DNA of 64,000 bases, taken from NCBI GenBank assembly GCA_001632425.1, contig KV425566.1, positions 455,318 through 519,317 on the forward strand, given 5' to 3'. Each line of letters opens with the position of its first letter. Within the stretch, counting starts at the first letter, position 1. The translations under genes and the position numbers were made by a program. This DNA is from Neolentinus lepideus HHB14362 ss-1. Lineage: Eukaryota; Basidiomycota; Agaricomycetes; Gloeophyllales; Gloeophyllaceae. Shown here piece by piece: positions 34,752 through 46,648 of the stretch. Below the pieces are notes generated by a model that was given only the letters and a program-made list of their open reading frames with translations, was not told where the DNA came from and did no database searches.

Positions 34752-34928
34752 GGCTGTTAACGAACATTTGTCATGTACAATGGACCTGTATTCGTTTATT
34801 CTCGTGTAGTAACTAACTAGTGTATATCGCTACGTGGTTCGTCGATGGGCTCCATCGTCTTTTAAGTAATGTGACATCCCGTTGTTAGTGTTATCTGTGT
34901 CGCACCAGACTGGCACACGCAAATGTTC

Positions 34929-37262
34929 TTATATAGCGTGGCTTCCAGTAGCAAATCCGTCATGACTCTTCTTATAGTTGTGGCCGAAGTTCCTCGTCCC
35001 CTCTTTTCTGACCCTCCGCAGGATCCTCTCCATGGCATCAAGACCTATATGCAATATTAGGACTTTCGACAACACATGACAGCGAAGGGAACATACCCTT
35101 ATCAAGAGTCTCAAGTGGAGGACCAAAGGATAGACGGACGAAGTGGTGGCAAGGCGAGTCGAAGAGGTTGCGACGATGCGATGGATTTATATCGAAGAAA
35201 ATACCCGGGATGACAATCGTCTTCTCCTTGAGTAGCTCTTCGAAGAACGTCTATGAAAGGATGAATACCAATCAGTGTTGTTCTGATATTAAGGCTAGTT
35301 CAAGACTATCAGCATACCAAGCCGTTGTTCAGAGGGATAGGGAGGTGCTCGAGGTTCAGCCAGATGTAGAAGGTGCTCGAGGGCGGAATAGAAACGTGTA
35401 GACCCAGCTTGTCCAGCCTGTGGAGGACATGATCACGCTTCATCTTGAAGTGCGTCTGCAGAGCGAGCTGTTCCGATATTGTTACACTACTGTCAGGGCA
35501 AAGGAAAGGACAAGACGTACCTTTTCTTGCTGGACGCGAGCAGGATCCAAGAGAGGAAGGGCTGCCAGCTGGAGCCTGCATGTGGGCGTTAAGAAGCACA
35601 TCATCCGCCATGTGTAAATCACGCTCACGGGTGATTCGCACCACCATCCAAGAATGAACCAGACTGAGACAGTGCGGTAACCAAGTTCTTGGGACCGATG
35701 ACCCAGCATACACGCCAGCCAGGAAGACGCCAGTTCTATCGCACAACAGTCAATCCAGTCGCGTCATTCAGCCTGGAGAATATCGCACCTTCGTGAGACC
35801 ATCAATAATGATCACAGAGTCCTTGTTTACATCGTCAATATAAGCAGCGGACGATATTGATTTGCCCAGCTCGTTCTCGTCCTCTGGATAGATATACCAG
35901 GAATAGAACTTCAAATACCTCATCAGTCATATGGATTGATGCAAGACTATTTTAGTGATCACCTCGTCGAGCACTAACGTAGTGCTACTTTCTTTACTGA
36001 TAGATACAAGTTCCTTCAATTCTTCTCCCCTGTCAAACATGTTGAGAATCGAAACGAGTGATATTAACAGGATGGCTTACTGAATGACTTGGCCGGTGGG
36101 GTTTCGCGGGTTAGACGCGATTAGGACTGCAAGACCCTGAGACTTGATGTCTTTCTGTACCGGCAATATGTTATGAATATCCGGCTGCACATGTTTCCCA
36201 TGGATCGCACCTTGACTTGCTTAATGTCGAGTTGGTATTGATTCTACACATTCTGTTGTAAGACCCTATGTTCCCAAAGGATGAAGGTTACATGCCTCTT
36301 CCTCCAATCTACGTACGACTAGAATTAGTCTGCAGAACATGATTCATGTGGCTTGCACTCACGCAGTAGGTACCGGAACGAGTCGTCTAAATGCGGACAA
36401 GACCTGATCATATGCAGTATAATCCGGAACTTGGTACGACTATATAGCTGCATCAGTATGGTTCCACAGCCTCCATTTGCATATAAATGGGCTTACACAG
36501 TATACGTCGCCAATGACAGATGCCACGCGAGACAGACCCGTTCTTCCACCGGGCACAATGCACACGTTTTCGTATGTATACTGGCTTGGCTTTCCCTGAC
36601 GATAGGTGTGATTGTAGAGGTTTGCCACTGCTTCACGAAGAGCTCTGGTGCCAGTAGTGGGAGCGTACTCGAGCGCGTCGATTGGGATGTCGACGTGCAT
36701 TGGCCGTTCAGGGCCGTTGGGGAGAGGTCCAGTCTCCGGGGCGCCCTGACCAAGGTTGGCCCACTCGTGTGAGCTGGCTACCAGACAACGCGAGCATCAG
36801 ATCCCCGATGGCAGTTGTGATATGATGAACGTACAATAGCTGAAACCGTTGGCCATGGCACGGTCCGAGCAATAAATGACACCGGTACTTCCTGGATGAA
36901 CAATGCCAGGGATAGTCTCTTCTTCCTGTTGAGCGCAGCTAAGAGCTTAGGTACATTGAATCAGAATTGATCACTTACGGGGTTCACTGTCTGGGGTAGG
37001 GTCCCCTTGACCTGGTGGCCTCCAGCTTCACGCAGCAGCTATAAGTGAATGATTTGAGCTCCAATACTTCCCCCTTCGTATAAATCGTTTGGCATACCTT
37101 ATGCGCTTCTGAATCCTTCTCATGTTTAAAATTCCTAATCACATGGTCTACCTATTCACGTTGGTTAGTGTGATTATATATATTGCCTGTACCACTTACC
37201 ACGTCCCTGAAATGCAAGGGAGTGCCAGTGCGGGAGGGGAACTGGCTGTTAGGCTGGGACAT
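34929..37262 (-). CDS. Class I/II PLP-dependent aminotransferase
   Basis: The start at 37262 gives MSQPNSQFPSRTGTPLHFRD. Many short introns follow. Fold-type I marks are IDALEYAPTTGTRALREAVA and NVCIVPGGRTGLSRVASVIG (cofactor-phosphate region), then ASNPRNPTGQVI, LVLDEFYSWYIY (Asp that contacts the pyridine nitrogen), DGLTKNWRLPGWRVCW (Lys for the Schiff base) and, near the C-terminus, FVRLSFGPPLETLDKGLDAM, which holds the substrate-carboxylate Arg. It transfers amino groups between an amino acid and a 2-oxo acid; which amino acid cannot be told. No targeting peptide is obvious, so cytosolic action is likely. It is head-to-head with arginase, which suggests but does not prove a shared nitrogen-metabolism role. 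Confidence 0.85.
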
Positions 37263-37307
37263 GGCAGCTAGTCGCTAAGATGTAGGACAACTGCGCAGGA
37301 CTGCCTG

Positions 37308-37316
37308 TTAAATATA
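37308..37316 (-). promoter_or_regulatory. TATA-like box of the aminotransferase
   Basis: On the minus strand the sequence reads TATATTTAA, about 46 nt upstream of the start codon at 37262. That would leave a very short 5' leader. Confidence 0.35.
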
Positions 37317-37853
37317 CTCTCGCTGGAACTCTCACTCCCGAGAGTCGTGTATCTGATGTCAGTACTATCCTTAGCTCAATCAACCACGTGCGGAGGTGAT
37401 CTCATGAAGATCTGTTTTTAGCGCGGAATATGCCGCATTCAATATTTTGACCGTGCGAGAGGTTGTGCTGTCCGTAGCTCAGAAATCATAGGATGGCTGC
37501 AAAATACAAAGCTGACAGTGCTGAGAGGGTGACCTCTTGACAGAGCATGAGGAGGTGCCAGAACGCCGTGGAGAAACAGCTTAGAAACAGCAGAGCGAGA
37601 CAGCCGGCACGAGGCGTACCATTACGTCCGAGTAATTACAACCACAGACCGGCCGTAGATATGCCCGTAGAGCAAGCAACGGCCCTCTACGTACGAGTGA
37701 AGTCGCTTTGTGTAGCAATCGATCTCGAAGATGTCCGAAAGTGACTTCGGCACAGTCGGACGGACCATGTACAACCTCACGGTAAAACGAGTTCCAAACA
37801 AGGATTATTCTCCTTCAAGTTGCACTGGATACACTACCTGCACAGCTCGGCTT
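37317..37853. other. Intergenic region between divergent aminotransferase and arginase
   Basis: About 540 bp between the two TATA-like boxes. It presumably holds regulatory sites for both genes. I see no coding potential. Confidence 0.45.
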
Positions 37854-37860
37854 CATATAA
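37854..37860 (+). promoter_or_regulatory. TATA-like box of arginase
   Basis: CATATAA lies 45-51 nt upstream of the arginase ATG at 37905, mirroring the box of the divergent aminotransferase. Confidence 0.35.
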
Positions 37861-37904
37861 GTGCAGCAGCCTTTGAACCATAGATCCTTCAACGTACAAG
37901 AGTC

Positions 37905-39344
37905 ATGTCTGCTTGCAAATTTTTACCTGACCCAAAGACCATCGCTGTAAGTAGTCAAGGCCGGTACTTTGCTCTAGACGCGCGAGACTAAGCAACAAGC
38001 CAGGTCGTAGGATGTCCATTCAGGTAGGCCATTACACTGCCAACCATTCCAAGTGCGACTGATTGACGAGACGTGACAACTGCCTTGAAGTGGAGGACAG
38101 GTACGCTGCGCCTGTCACGTAACATGTCTTCTCATAATGAATTTCGCAAATCTAGCCGAGAGTAGGCGTAGATAAGGGGCCCATCCATATCGTCGAGGCT
38201 GGTCTCTTGACACAGCTGAAGGAGTTGGGATGGAATGTCCAGTTCGACGGACACCATCAGTTCGAAGAGATCTCCGCAGCGAACGACCCGCCAATAGGGA
38301 AGCTCAAGAACCCACGATTCGTGTCTAAAGTGACGAAGGCTGTAGCCCAAGTCGTTGGTGACCATGCGAAGAAGGGAAAATTACCATTGACAATAGGAGG
38401 GGATCATTCTTTGGTATGTTGTTCGTTCCTCCAGGCTATAGACTTGGCGCTGACCGTTGGACAGGCCATGGGAACCATTTCTGGAACATTAGAGTGAGGA
38501 TAATTGCATCACGAAAAGGATGGAGACTGACATCCAGCGTCACGCTAGCACATATCCTGATGCCTGCGTTATCTGGATTGATGCTCACGCCGACATCAAC
38601 ACTTCAGACACCACTGACACAGGTATGCCTTCTCTCCTGTCTACTTCCATTGCATCTCACCGTCATCATTAGGAAATATCCACGGCATGCCCGTCTCCTT
38701 CCTCTTGGGTCTTGGGAGCAAGGTCCCCGAGTTCTCCTGGGTCAAGTCTTCCCTCCGACCCGACCGCATAGTCTATATCGGCCTGCGCGATGTCGACGCC
38801 GGCGAGAAACGCATCCTCAAGGAGAACAACATCAAGGCGTTCAGCATGCACGAGGTTGACAAGTACGGGATCGGTAAGGTGGTTGAGATGGCGCTGGACC
38901 ATGTCACTCCCAATCGCGATCGGCCGATTCACTTGAGCTTTGATGTGGACGCTTTGGATCCCACTGTGGCTCCGTCCACCGGCACACCGGTGAGACATAT
39001 ATATAGTCCTAGTAGAAAAGAATGCATCAGTGCTGAAAAATACGGGGTAGGTCCGTGGTGGTCTCACCTTCCGAGAAGGCCACTACATCTGCGAGGCTAT
39101 CTACGAGACTGGCCTGCTCGTTGCCCTTGACCTGATGGTACGCCCGTAGCATTATCTGTAAAACTAGTCGCCGACTATCTGCTGTATAGGAGGTCAACCC
39201 TTCCTTGGAAGACGAAGCGAGTGTCAAGCAGACCGTCGCGGTCGGCTGCTCGCTAGTTCGTTCCGCCCTTGGTAAGTGCCTGGCCTCATTGTGGCGGGCC
39301 ATGTCGCTGACGGTATAATTCAACCAGGTGAGACGTTGCTTTGA
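37905..39344 (+). CDS. CAR1: Arginase
   Basis: The start at 37905 lies in a 42-nt exon. Tiny exons of 20 nt (38004-38023) and 10 nt (38091-38100) follow, and all introns are GT-AG; together they give [20 protein letters not shown], then SGGQ, and exon 4 at 38156 continues PRVGVDKGP. Metal-binding motifs are complete: [28 protein letters not shown], and [19 protein letters not shown]. Conserved [14 protein letters not shown] and [20 protein letters not shown] are also present. The enzyme is a binuclear manganese ureohydrolase that splits arginine into ornithine and urea, normally in the cytosol as a homotrimer. The last exon, after a GT-AG intron, encodes only GETLL. Size matches the family (about 315 residues). 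Confidence 0.95.
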
Positions 39345-40053
39345 GCGAAGGTGCACGGAGGCAAAATTGAATTCGTTAGAGAGAAGCAGGAATAAGTTCT
39401 GTATCCATGTCCTAGGCAGGCCATCGTTGTCCTCTAATCACTGTAGCATAAACCTGATGCATCTTGCTGTGTACTTTGGATGATGGAATATAACAGTGTC
39501 ATGAACTTGCGCAGAGTTACCCTCGCACCTCGAAGTCGACCCTAAGTGCCGGTACGGATCAATGTGGCATCGATCACAATGACAAGTAGGGCGTGTCCAT
39601 TTGCTTTGCGATGCACCCCCGAAATCCTCTTGCGCATTGTGCGTTGTTGCTTGAATGGTAAGTGAGACAGAATTTTCATGCACTTTCGTCCTTTTCTGAT
39701 AGGCGCGGGCTTCTCTGATGGCTAGCCACTCTTAGTGGGTTCTTCGGCGCGTCCTCTGTGGCGCGGCCCAGTCATTGTCTTGTCTTGCTTTGTCTCGATA
39801 TGGCTGTCCTGGTGACGGTCCCCTCTGCCCGGCACCGTTCCTTCAAATTCGGCTCCAACCAATTGGCTCGCGGCACTCTAGTTTTCGCTATCGTCCGAAT
39901 CGGATCATCAGTAGGTCCGCTCCTTTGTCGTTTGTAGCATATAAGGAGACGGTCTTGAAACAACTAAAACCTCCAAACCGACGCCCATCAAAGTCACTCT
40001 CAACGACCACGACTAATCACTCTGCACCTCTCTCATACTGCATACCTTCAGCG
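39345..40053. other. Intergenic: arginase 3' flank and promoter of next gene
   Basis: No supported gene. A plus-strand open frame runs from 39775 into the next gene's first exon, but I take its start as the Met at 40054. Confidence 0.4.
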
Positions 40054-40721
40054 ATGGATGTTAACATGCTAGCGCGGGAGTTCCGGAGCTGCCTCACGCT
40101 GGAACCTCCTTTGTCCATCCCATCTGCGTCTTCCATCGGCTCGAATGCGGATGTGAGTATACTTTCCATGCTCTCTTAAGCTATTTAAGTACTCATGGAC
40201 GAGGTACAGTTTACCATGAATGATGACACTGAGTTCGTGCCACGTCCGAAGTCGCGTATCGGCTCAACAGGTCGCTACGAACAAGGAGCGTGAGTGGATC
40301 TGTTAGCCTCTCTCGCACAGTGAATTTGACGGATCCTCCAATCCTGTCCGGCGTTCAGTCGCGTCCGCTTTGACGAACCCGTCGCCATCCCGTCTCGGGC
40401 ATCCAAGAAGATAGTTAAACGGCATGAACGTTCAGTTCAACGGTATGAACGTTCCTACCACATCATTTCTAGGGTTAAACTAACTATGTACGCAGGCACC
40501 CCGTGCACCCCCGTGCTGATACTCTCCGAAGGGTGGCAGAGAAAGCCCGGAAACATGAAATGGAGCAACACTACCGGACGCTGCGTGCTCGAAGAGAAAC
40601 AACGGAGCGGCGAAGGAACGAGTGGTTGGAGTTTGTCAGGCAGCAGCCTGTAGACTTGCCAGAGGGCCTCTTGCGCGCGAGGTTCAGTGTCTATCACCGG
40701 AACCGTACACCCGCGGTCTAG
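40054..40721 (+). CDS. Small basic hypothetical protein, four exons
   Basis: I do not recognise this family. The start at 40054 gives MDVNMLAREFRSCLTLEPPL; introns after SNAD (from 40153), after YEQGA and after RSVQ are canonical and keep one open frame to TAG 40719-40721, about 160 residues. The middle has NDDTEFVPRPKSRIGSTGRY and RVRFDEPVAIPSRASKK. The C-terminal half is strongly charged and helical (AEKARKHEMEQHYRTLRARR), ending in DLPEGLLRARFSVYHRNRTP. No signal or membrane segment is present. The clean splicing makes it likely to be real; a nuclear or nucleic-acid role is only a guess from its charge. Confidence 0.6.
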
Positions 40722-43078
40722 TAAAGTTGATTGTCCATTTTTCCATTGACGACTGTACACTATCTCCTCATCTACCTCTTTGTCTTGTTTTCCCCGTTGT
40801 ACATTACGCTCGTACCTGCTTCTTCTTCCAAACACCCTTACAGAATTGCTACCGTTATTTCTTGGATGTCGTATCACTTGACAATGTACGGAATATGACA
40901 GCGCATATGTAGCCGTCGTAAAGCATTCGCTTAGACTGCTACTGTCTTGAAAGGAGCGGACAAAGACGGCGGGTGTGCGGAGATACTCGGTACCTATACT
41001 CAAGACTAACCACAAAGACTGGCGCTCCAGTCCAAGCTCAAGGCCTCACAATTATTGAAAGGAATGTCTATGAACTATTGGATTTACAATATGATCTGTG
41101 ACTGTTGTGGATGGCACAAAACACATCGATACTGGGACTTCACGGACAGAACATATGATGGCAATTTGCACAGGGGAAATTTAAAGTCTCGCATGCCTAG
41201 GGCACACGTTTCGATATTCCTTCGTCCGGGCGTTATTCCACCCGCTGAAAGATACGTCCATGACTGCGCAACTCGATTCAAAACGAGGGATAGATCCTGT
41301 GGGACCACATCAGCCGGTCACGACTGGAGTAGCTACCGTGACCTTGGGAGGAAGCGCGGACACTGTAGACGGTAGAGATCCACGCTCTCACAAATCACAG
41401 CTCTAAATCAAATCTGTAAATATAGTAGACGAATGAGCGCAGCGTACGAATGAGGATAAAGAGCAGCGGGGGGCATTCACACATTCCGCAGCAAATGGAG
41501 TTTGTTCTCCGGACGAAGAAGTGTTTGACATAATTAAATGCTCGGTGCCGACGCCGGAGATGAATCCTGAAGTAGAATTGGCAGTATCTTGTTCGCGTGA
41601 AGGAGGTGAAGGATGGGAAGCCCCCGTATCTAAGATAGATGATGACTTACCCATATGGCGAATTGAATAAGAGAAGTTCAAGATGTTACTTACAAAGCTG
41701 AAGCGGGGCTGAAGGCCAGTGTCTATTAGGGCAGAAAGTATCGTTGTCCAGAGAAAAATGGATGAGATGGTCAGTAGTCTCTGGGAGGCGACCAGAAAAA
41801 GTCGTGACATGGTTCAGTGCGAGTCTGTCACCGGAAGCTTGCGGTGCCTTGCCTGAACATCGTTCATGCATAGACAGAGGAGAACCCACTCATTTGAATG
41901 GAGAAGCCGGCGGAGCAGTGAAACGGATATCGCGTCTTCCCGTGCACTATCAGAATCCCGTATGATTGCAAAAGAAGTGGTCACTGGTCAAAAATTTATA
42001 GTGTCAATATCAGAAAGGATTGGTGCTGCGAATAGCATCGGCGATACTCACACGCGACTGCAGGGCATCCAAGTGGAACAACTGATCCTGCCAAATAGGC
42101 AGCCTTACTAATTGAATCCGTATATAACTGAAAGTCGTCCAGGTTACCTTGAAAAAGACAAAAACGTTGTGGCATAACGAGTCTAAGCTGGGATCAGACC
42201 CATCTTGAGTAATGGGATACACCTTAACATCGACTGTCACCATCATGCAGGGTCCAGTTGTGAATTAATTCACGCCCACACGCCCTCCTCAGACTACCTG
42301 AAAAGAGTCGCGTGAGCGATGTCAGCAAAATCGGGACCTGACGACAACATAGGAATAGGATTTACAAGAGCGGCACAGAAATGGCTCACCCTCGATGATG
42401 CGCACAAGTACAAGAGGCGGTGATAGGAAGATGGTAGGCACAAGTTCAGGCGTACCTGGGTGGTTTCCAATTGACGATAAAGTTGGGGGTCAGTTCTGTC
42501 AAAATACCAGCATGTCATGAACTAACATTATCGCAGAACATGATAGTGTCGGAGCCGCTGAAGTTCGCTGTATTCAAACCTCCCGGCTCCGGGGCTGCCA
42601 TAGGCTGCCAGTACGCCGGCTACTCATGTCAAGATTCGCGAGAAGATACGACGCCGCCGCTGGATGATGGCGAAAGAGTTATCCGAAGCTATAACCTCAA
42701 CTGTTAAACTGATGCATGGCACTTGGCACTTGGTAATCCGACATCGAGACGCGGTCCGGGGAGGGACGGAAGAAAACATTGGAAAACGCGTGTCAGAATT
42801 GCCTTTTCGGGAACAAGGTAATTGGCAAATTGGGATTGCCGAGGTGATGCGATCACGTGAGTGTGCATGAATAGCAGACGCTTCACATCGAGAAGAGCAT
42901 TGTAGATGGTCCTTGTCCTGCATCGAGTAACCATTGTTCGAGCATCATGTCCTCGCCCTCATATGCAGGCGCGTGTCCCCTCCCAAGTTCATCAACTTCC
43001 TTCCCTGTTCCTGAACACACCCCTCGGTACCGACTCGCAATTCTCGCAGGCTCGAGGTTCCTGCTCTTCCGCCCCCCG
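40722..43078. other. 2.4 kb without a well-supported gene
   Basis: On the minus strand a 135-codon frame (41810-41403) begins with a hydrophobic stretch (TISSIFLWTTILSALIDTGL) and ends Ser/Thr-rich, like the tail of a fungal multi-pass membrane protein. Upstream hydrophobic pieces to 42,950 are in different frames and I could not join them. This may be a decayed membrane-protein gene or a gene with introns I failed to read. Confidence 0.3.
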
Positions 43079-43086
43079 TATTTAAT
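43079..43086 (+). promoter_or_regulatory. TATA-like box of the carboxylesterase
   Basis: TATTTAAT lies about 100 nt upstream of the start codon at 43182, a usual distance for a strongly expressed fungal secreted enzyme. Confidence 0.35.
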
Positions 43087-43181
43087 CAAGACGCGTTCCG
43101 CTAGATCTCTCCCCGGCTAGTTCATCCATCTTCGACAGCCACAGCACTTACTTCTAGAGCTTTTGCTAATTTATCTGTAAT

Positions 43182-45122
43182 ATGGTTGCTACTGTACGTC
43201 TACTTGCTGGCTTCCTGCTCCTAGGCTCGACCCTAGCGTCGCCCGTGCCCAGCACGAATGGGATTAGTTTTCCGCCACTCCCCTTTCCGCCTATTACGCC
43301 AACGGGACTACTATGCCAGCTTCCGATTGTCAAAAACTTTGTCTGTCCCCGGCAGACATCGTCCGGTCTCTCTGTTAGCACGCCCATAGGAACGGCACAG
43401 GGCACTGTGGATACATCGGGTGTCAACCGATTTGTAGTCAGGTATGCCACAGCCGACCGGTGGCAGGCCTCAGCCATCGCAACGACGTGGGCACTCCCGT
43501 GAGTCTGCATTCTTCTATCTCGAGACTCGTGTATTTACATAGCCACATCTCTTCAGCAATGGAGCTACTGACCCGTCTGCCCTGCCGCTAGCTTGCCCAC
43601 AACCAGATGTGGATGACTCGGCCTTTTCAGAAGACTGTCTGTCTATGATTCTCTATGTCCCTACAAATATCGCGGCTGGCAGCAACGTGCCCACGATGAT
43701 GTGGTACGTATTTCTGTGCTTAACGACGACGCGAAATGTCTAAAAAAGGGGTTGCAGGATTCATGGTGGCTCGTTTATTGTTGGCTCTGCCACTGGACCT
43801 GGTCTGGACGGCTCCAGTCTGGCAATCGCCACGAACTCCATTATTGCAGTAGTTCAATACCGATTGGGAGCCGTAAGCCATATTCTTGATGTCCTGATTT
43901 CTTCGCCTGAAAACATTAACAGTTGGGCTGGATGGCACCAAGTGGCGCTACAAACCTCGCCATGGTTGACCTGATTAATGCTTTGGGTTTCCTGAGAAAC
44001 GTCGTGCCTAGCTTTGGTGGTGACACGTCGCACATTACGATTGCGGGCCAAAGCTCCGGTGCCAACATGGTCAGAGCCATGCTTGCCATTCCCTCTGCAT
44101 CCAGCATGTTCAACAATGCGATCATACAATCCGACCCTATGGTAAGTAAATTCGCCTCACATAAATCATCACGACTCTAAATGACATGTACATAGGACTA
44201 TGGATTCCTGTCTACCTCCACGCAGCAGACCATGCAGACTTACTTCAATGGTCTCCTGAATTGTAGCACGTCGGATACGTCGTGTCTCAACGCGATCTCC
44301 CTCGACGGCCTCATCGACGCCCAAATGGATTTGTTCTCCAACGCGTACACCCTGGACCCTTCCGCAACCCAGTCCGAACCCATGCGTCCCGTGCACGACG
44401 GTAACCTCATCACGACTACCCTGGACTCCAGTTCTGCCTTCCCGAGCGTGTCCAAATCCGTGCTCGTCTCGACGGTGCTGAATGAGGCCGGCCTGACCAT
44501 CTACGGCAACTTCGACTCCCCGCTTCCCGAGTCCAGCTGGGAGCCCGTTGTCAACCAGACCTTCGGTACTTCACGTACTGAGATGATCTGCAACTCGAGC
44601 CAGTACGCTGCATCGCAGTTCGTTTCCGGTGGCGGCGCCACTTCGAATGCCTCAGAAAGCACCGTCGACGCTCGCGCACAGCTGCAGGAGCTCGGCACAG
44701 ACTACATCTGGAAGTGCTCCAGCTGGACGTTCGCGAGGAACTGGGTCAGCAACGGCGGCACCGTCTACGCGGGCCTCTACATCATCGGCTCAAGCTACCC
44801 CGGCAACTCGGATGTGTCTTACTGCACTGATACTGGGGTGGTGTGCCACCAGGATGATATACAGATCGTGTTTGGCACGGCGCCGAGCCCGACTTCCGAG
44901 CAGGCTGCGCTGATCAGCGAGATGCAGGCGCGCTATGGCGCGTTCTTCCGCACGGGGAATCCGAACCCGTCGGGATCGTCCCTGGCGAACTGGCAAGCCG
45001 CGGGCACGAGCGATGTGAATGCGATTTTGCTCGGTGGGAGCGGCCATGCGCCGGTCGGGGCGTGCGACCCGTCGTACTGGGGCGACGCGGTGCAGTATGA
45101 CTACCAGGTCTACGGCATCTAG
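43182..45122 (+). CDS. Secreted type-B carboxylesterase/lipase
   Basis: The start at 43182 gives a signal peptide (MVATVRLLAGFLLLGSTLAS, then PVPS), so the enzyme is exported. Spliced exons give an alpha/beta-hydrolase of the carboxylesterase/cholinesterase type: early disulfide-type segment SEDCLSMILYVPTNI, oxyanion-hole segment WIHGGSFIVGSATGPGLDGS, the strand IIAVVQYRLGALGW, the nucleophile elbow GQSSGA, and late VCHQDDIQIVFGT with the likely catalytic His region. The last exon (from about 44,196) has several N-x-S/T sites and a C-terminus with GACDPSYWGD. It hydrolyses carboxylic esters outside the cell; the real substrate (lipid, plant ester or other) is unknown. Expected length is about 545-550 residues, normal for the family. 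Confidence 0.92.
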
Positions 45123-45569
45123 AGGCTTGAACGGGGACTGTTTGTATTAGAAGAAGGGATTCTGTATCACTTCGGTTTGTCTTTGGCATTTTCTTGGCTC
45201 TAATTTAAGCATTCCTTTTACTTGTTCATATCGATATCCACTTTGTCTTCTCTTCACCGCACCTGTCGGTTTCTTTTCTTTTTGGCTTTCGCCTTTTAAA
45301 TGGACTCTCGCATAAGCACTGTAGCATTGCAACGGGTCTTTGTTGTTTTCTTGGGTTACGAGACTGTAGTTGATCATCATGTAGCTTTACGACCGACGAA
45401 TATATTATGTGCTTTCTAATGTCAGTACAGAGTCCGACGAACATCCTCTGAGACGATATGATATAGCGGTGCGAATTAAGTGGGATACAGGGGATTACAA
45501 CATGGCTATAAATACATCCACGTCCGAGATGTACATATGGTTGAAACAAACAAGCAGGGAACAAAGGCT

Positions 45570-46648
45570 TTAGAGCTTGGCGTTCGGTGAGAACGCTTCA
45601 GGCTCGATTTCCGAGAAAATGTCGAAGTTACGTTGCAGGACATTCTCGGTAGGTACCTGCGACGCCATCAGTCCAACTGTCTGAGAATGTCACACGCGCA
45701 CTTACTCCGCCTTTCCCGAAACGAACGAGGGAACGGTGTAATCTTCCCTTCGACCCGCCACGCGTCTCGTCCCCTTCGAACGTCAACACCGTCCGGCCCT
45801 CGCTGTCCGGCTCGGGCAGCCCACGAGGACTGATCATCATGCTACCAAATCGCCCCCTTGAGAGCTCGTACACTTTCTCGCGCTGCTGGCGGTTGTTGAA
45901 GTCGCCTGTGAGGATCTCGACGAGGGTCGTGAGCAGGTAGAATTGCGGGGGCATGAGCGCGATGCGGCCGTTTCTGTACGCAAAGAGCGCGCGCGCAGGG
46001 TGCATGAATGTTGCTGCGATGACTTCTTGCCCCCCGTCTGGGGTCGGGAGTCGGTCGTGTTTGTCGCCGGAGGAGAAGCCTGAGGAGGAGGCGTGTGGGA
46101 GGAAGGTGATGAAGAACTGGGCGTGGAAGCGTCTAGGCAGTATTAGGCATGTAATACCACAGTAGTCAAGGATACGTACCTGGGCACTTGGACTGGCGTC
46201 ACCCAGCTGGTGAATGGAAATAGAGAGTTGATATCTGGGATGAGGTCGTGCTGAGCCAGGAAACTGCCGAAACGCAAGTTCCCTGCATGAATGGTCTTCC
46301 TGGCTTCGTCAAGAGTTGCATCATTCAGGGCAGGCAACGTCTTAGATCTTGAAGATGCAAGCAAGAGACCCGTTTCTTCGAAGGTTTCCCGGATAGCTGT
46401 CAGAGCCAAGGAATCGTCCTGTTTAACATCGAAATTGCCTCCCGGAAAGACCTGTAATCGCGGTGAGCCATAGCATAATATTGCGTAGACTAGCAACAGA
46501 CAAAAGTGCCTCCAAATGACTGTGCTTTGGGATTCCTCTGCACGAAGAGAATTTCGTTTTGTTCGTTGACGATGATTGCGCTGGCAGACGGTCTGGGAAT
46601 GGCCGGCACAGCGCTAGCAGTAGATTGCGCTCGCGTCACAGTTGCCAT
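45570..46648 (-). CDS. Nudix hydrolase, NUDT19-like
   Basis: The start at 46648 gives MATVTRAQSTASAVPAIPRP; an in-frame Met at 46762 or the one just after it would add a basic Phe-rich leader, so mitochondrial or peroxisomal targeting is possible. The Nudix fold follows: SASAIIVNEQNEILFVQRNP, FGGTFV, intron, FPGGNFDVKQ and the core box RETFEETG. The first Glu of the classical G-x5-E element is replaced by Gln/Asp, as often in this subgroup. Later parts are FTSWVTPVQVPRRF, FMHPARALFAYRNGRIALM and PPQFYLLTTLVEIL. Relatives cleave acyl-CoA or CoA diphosphate bonds, which is the best guess here. Stop is at 45570-45572; it converges on the carboxylesterase. Confidence 0.85.
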
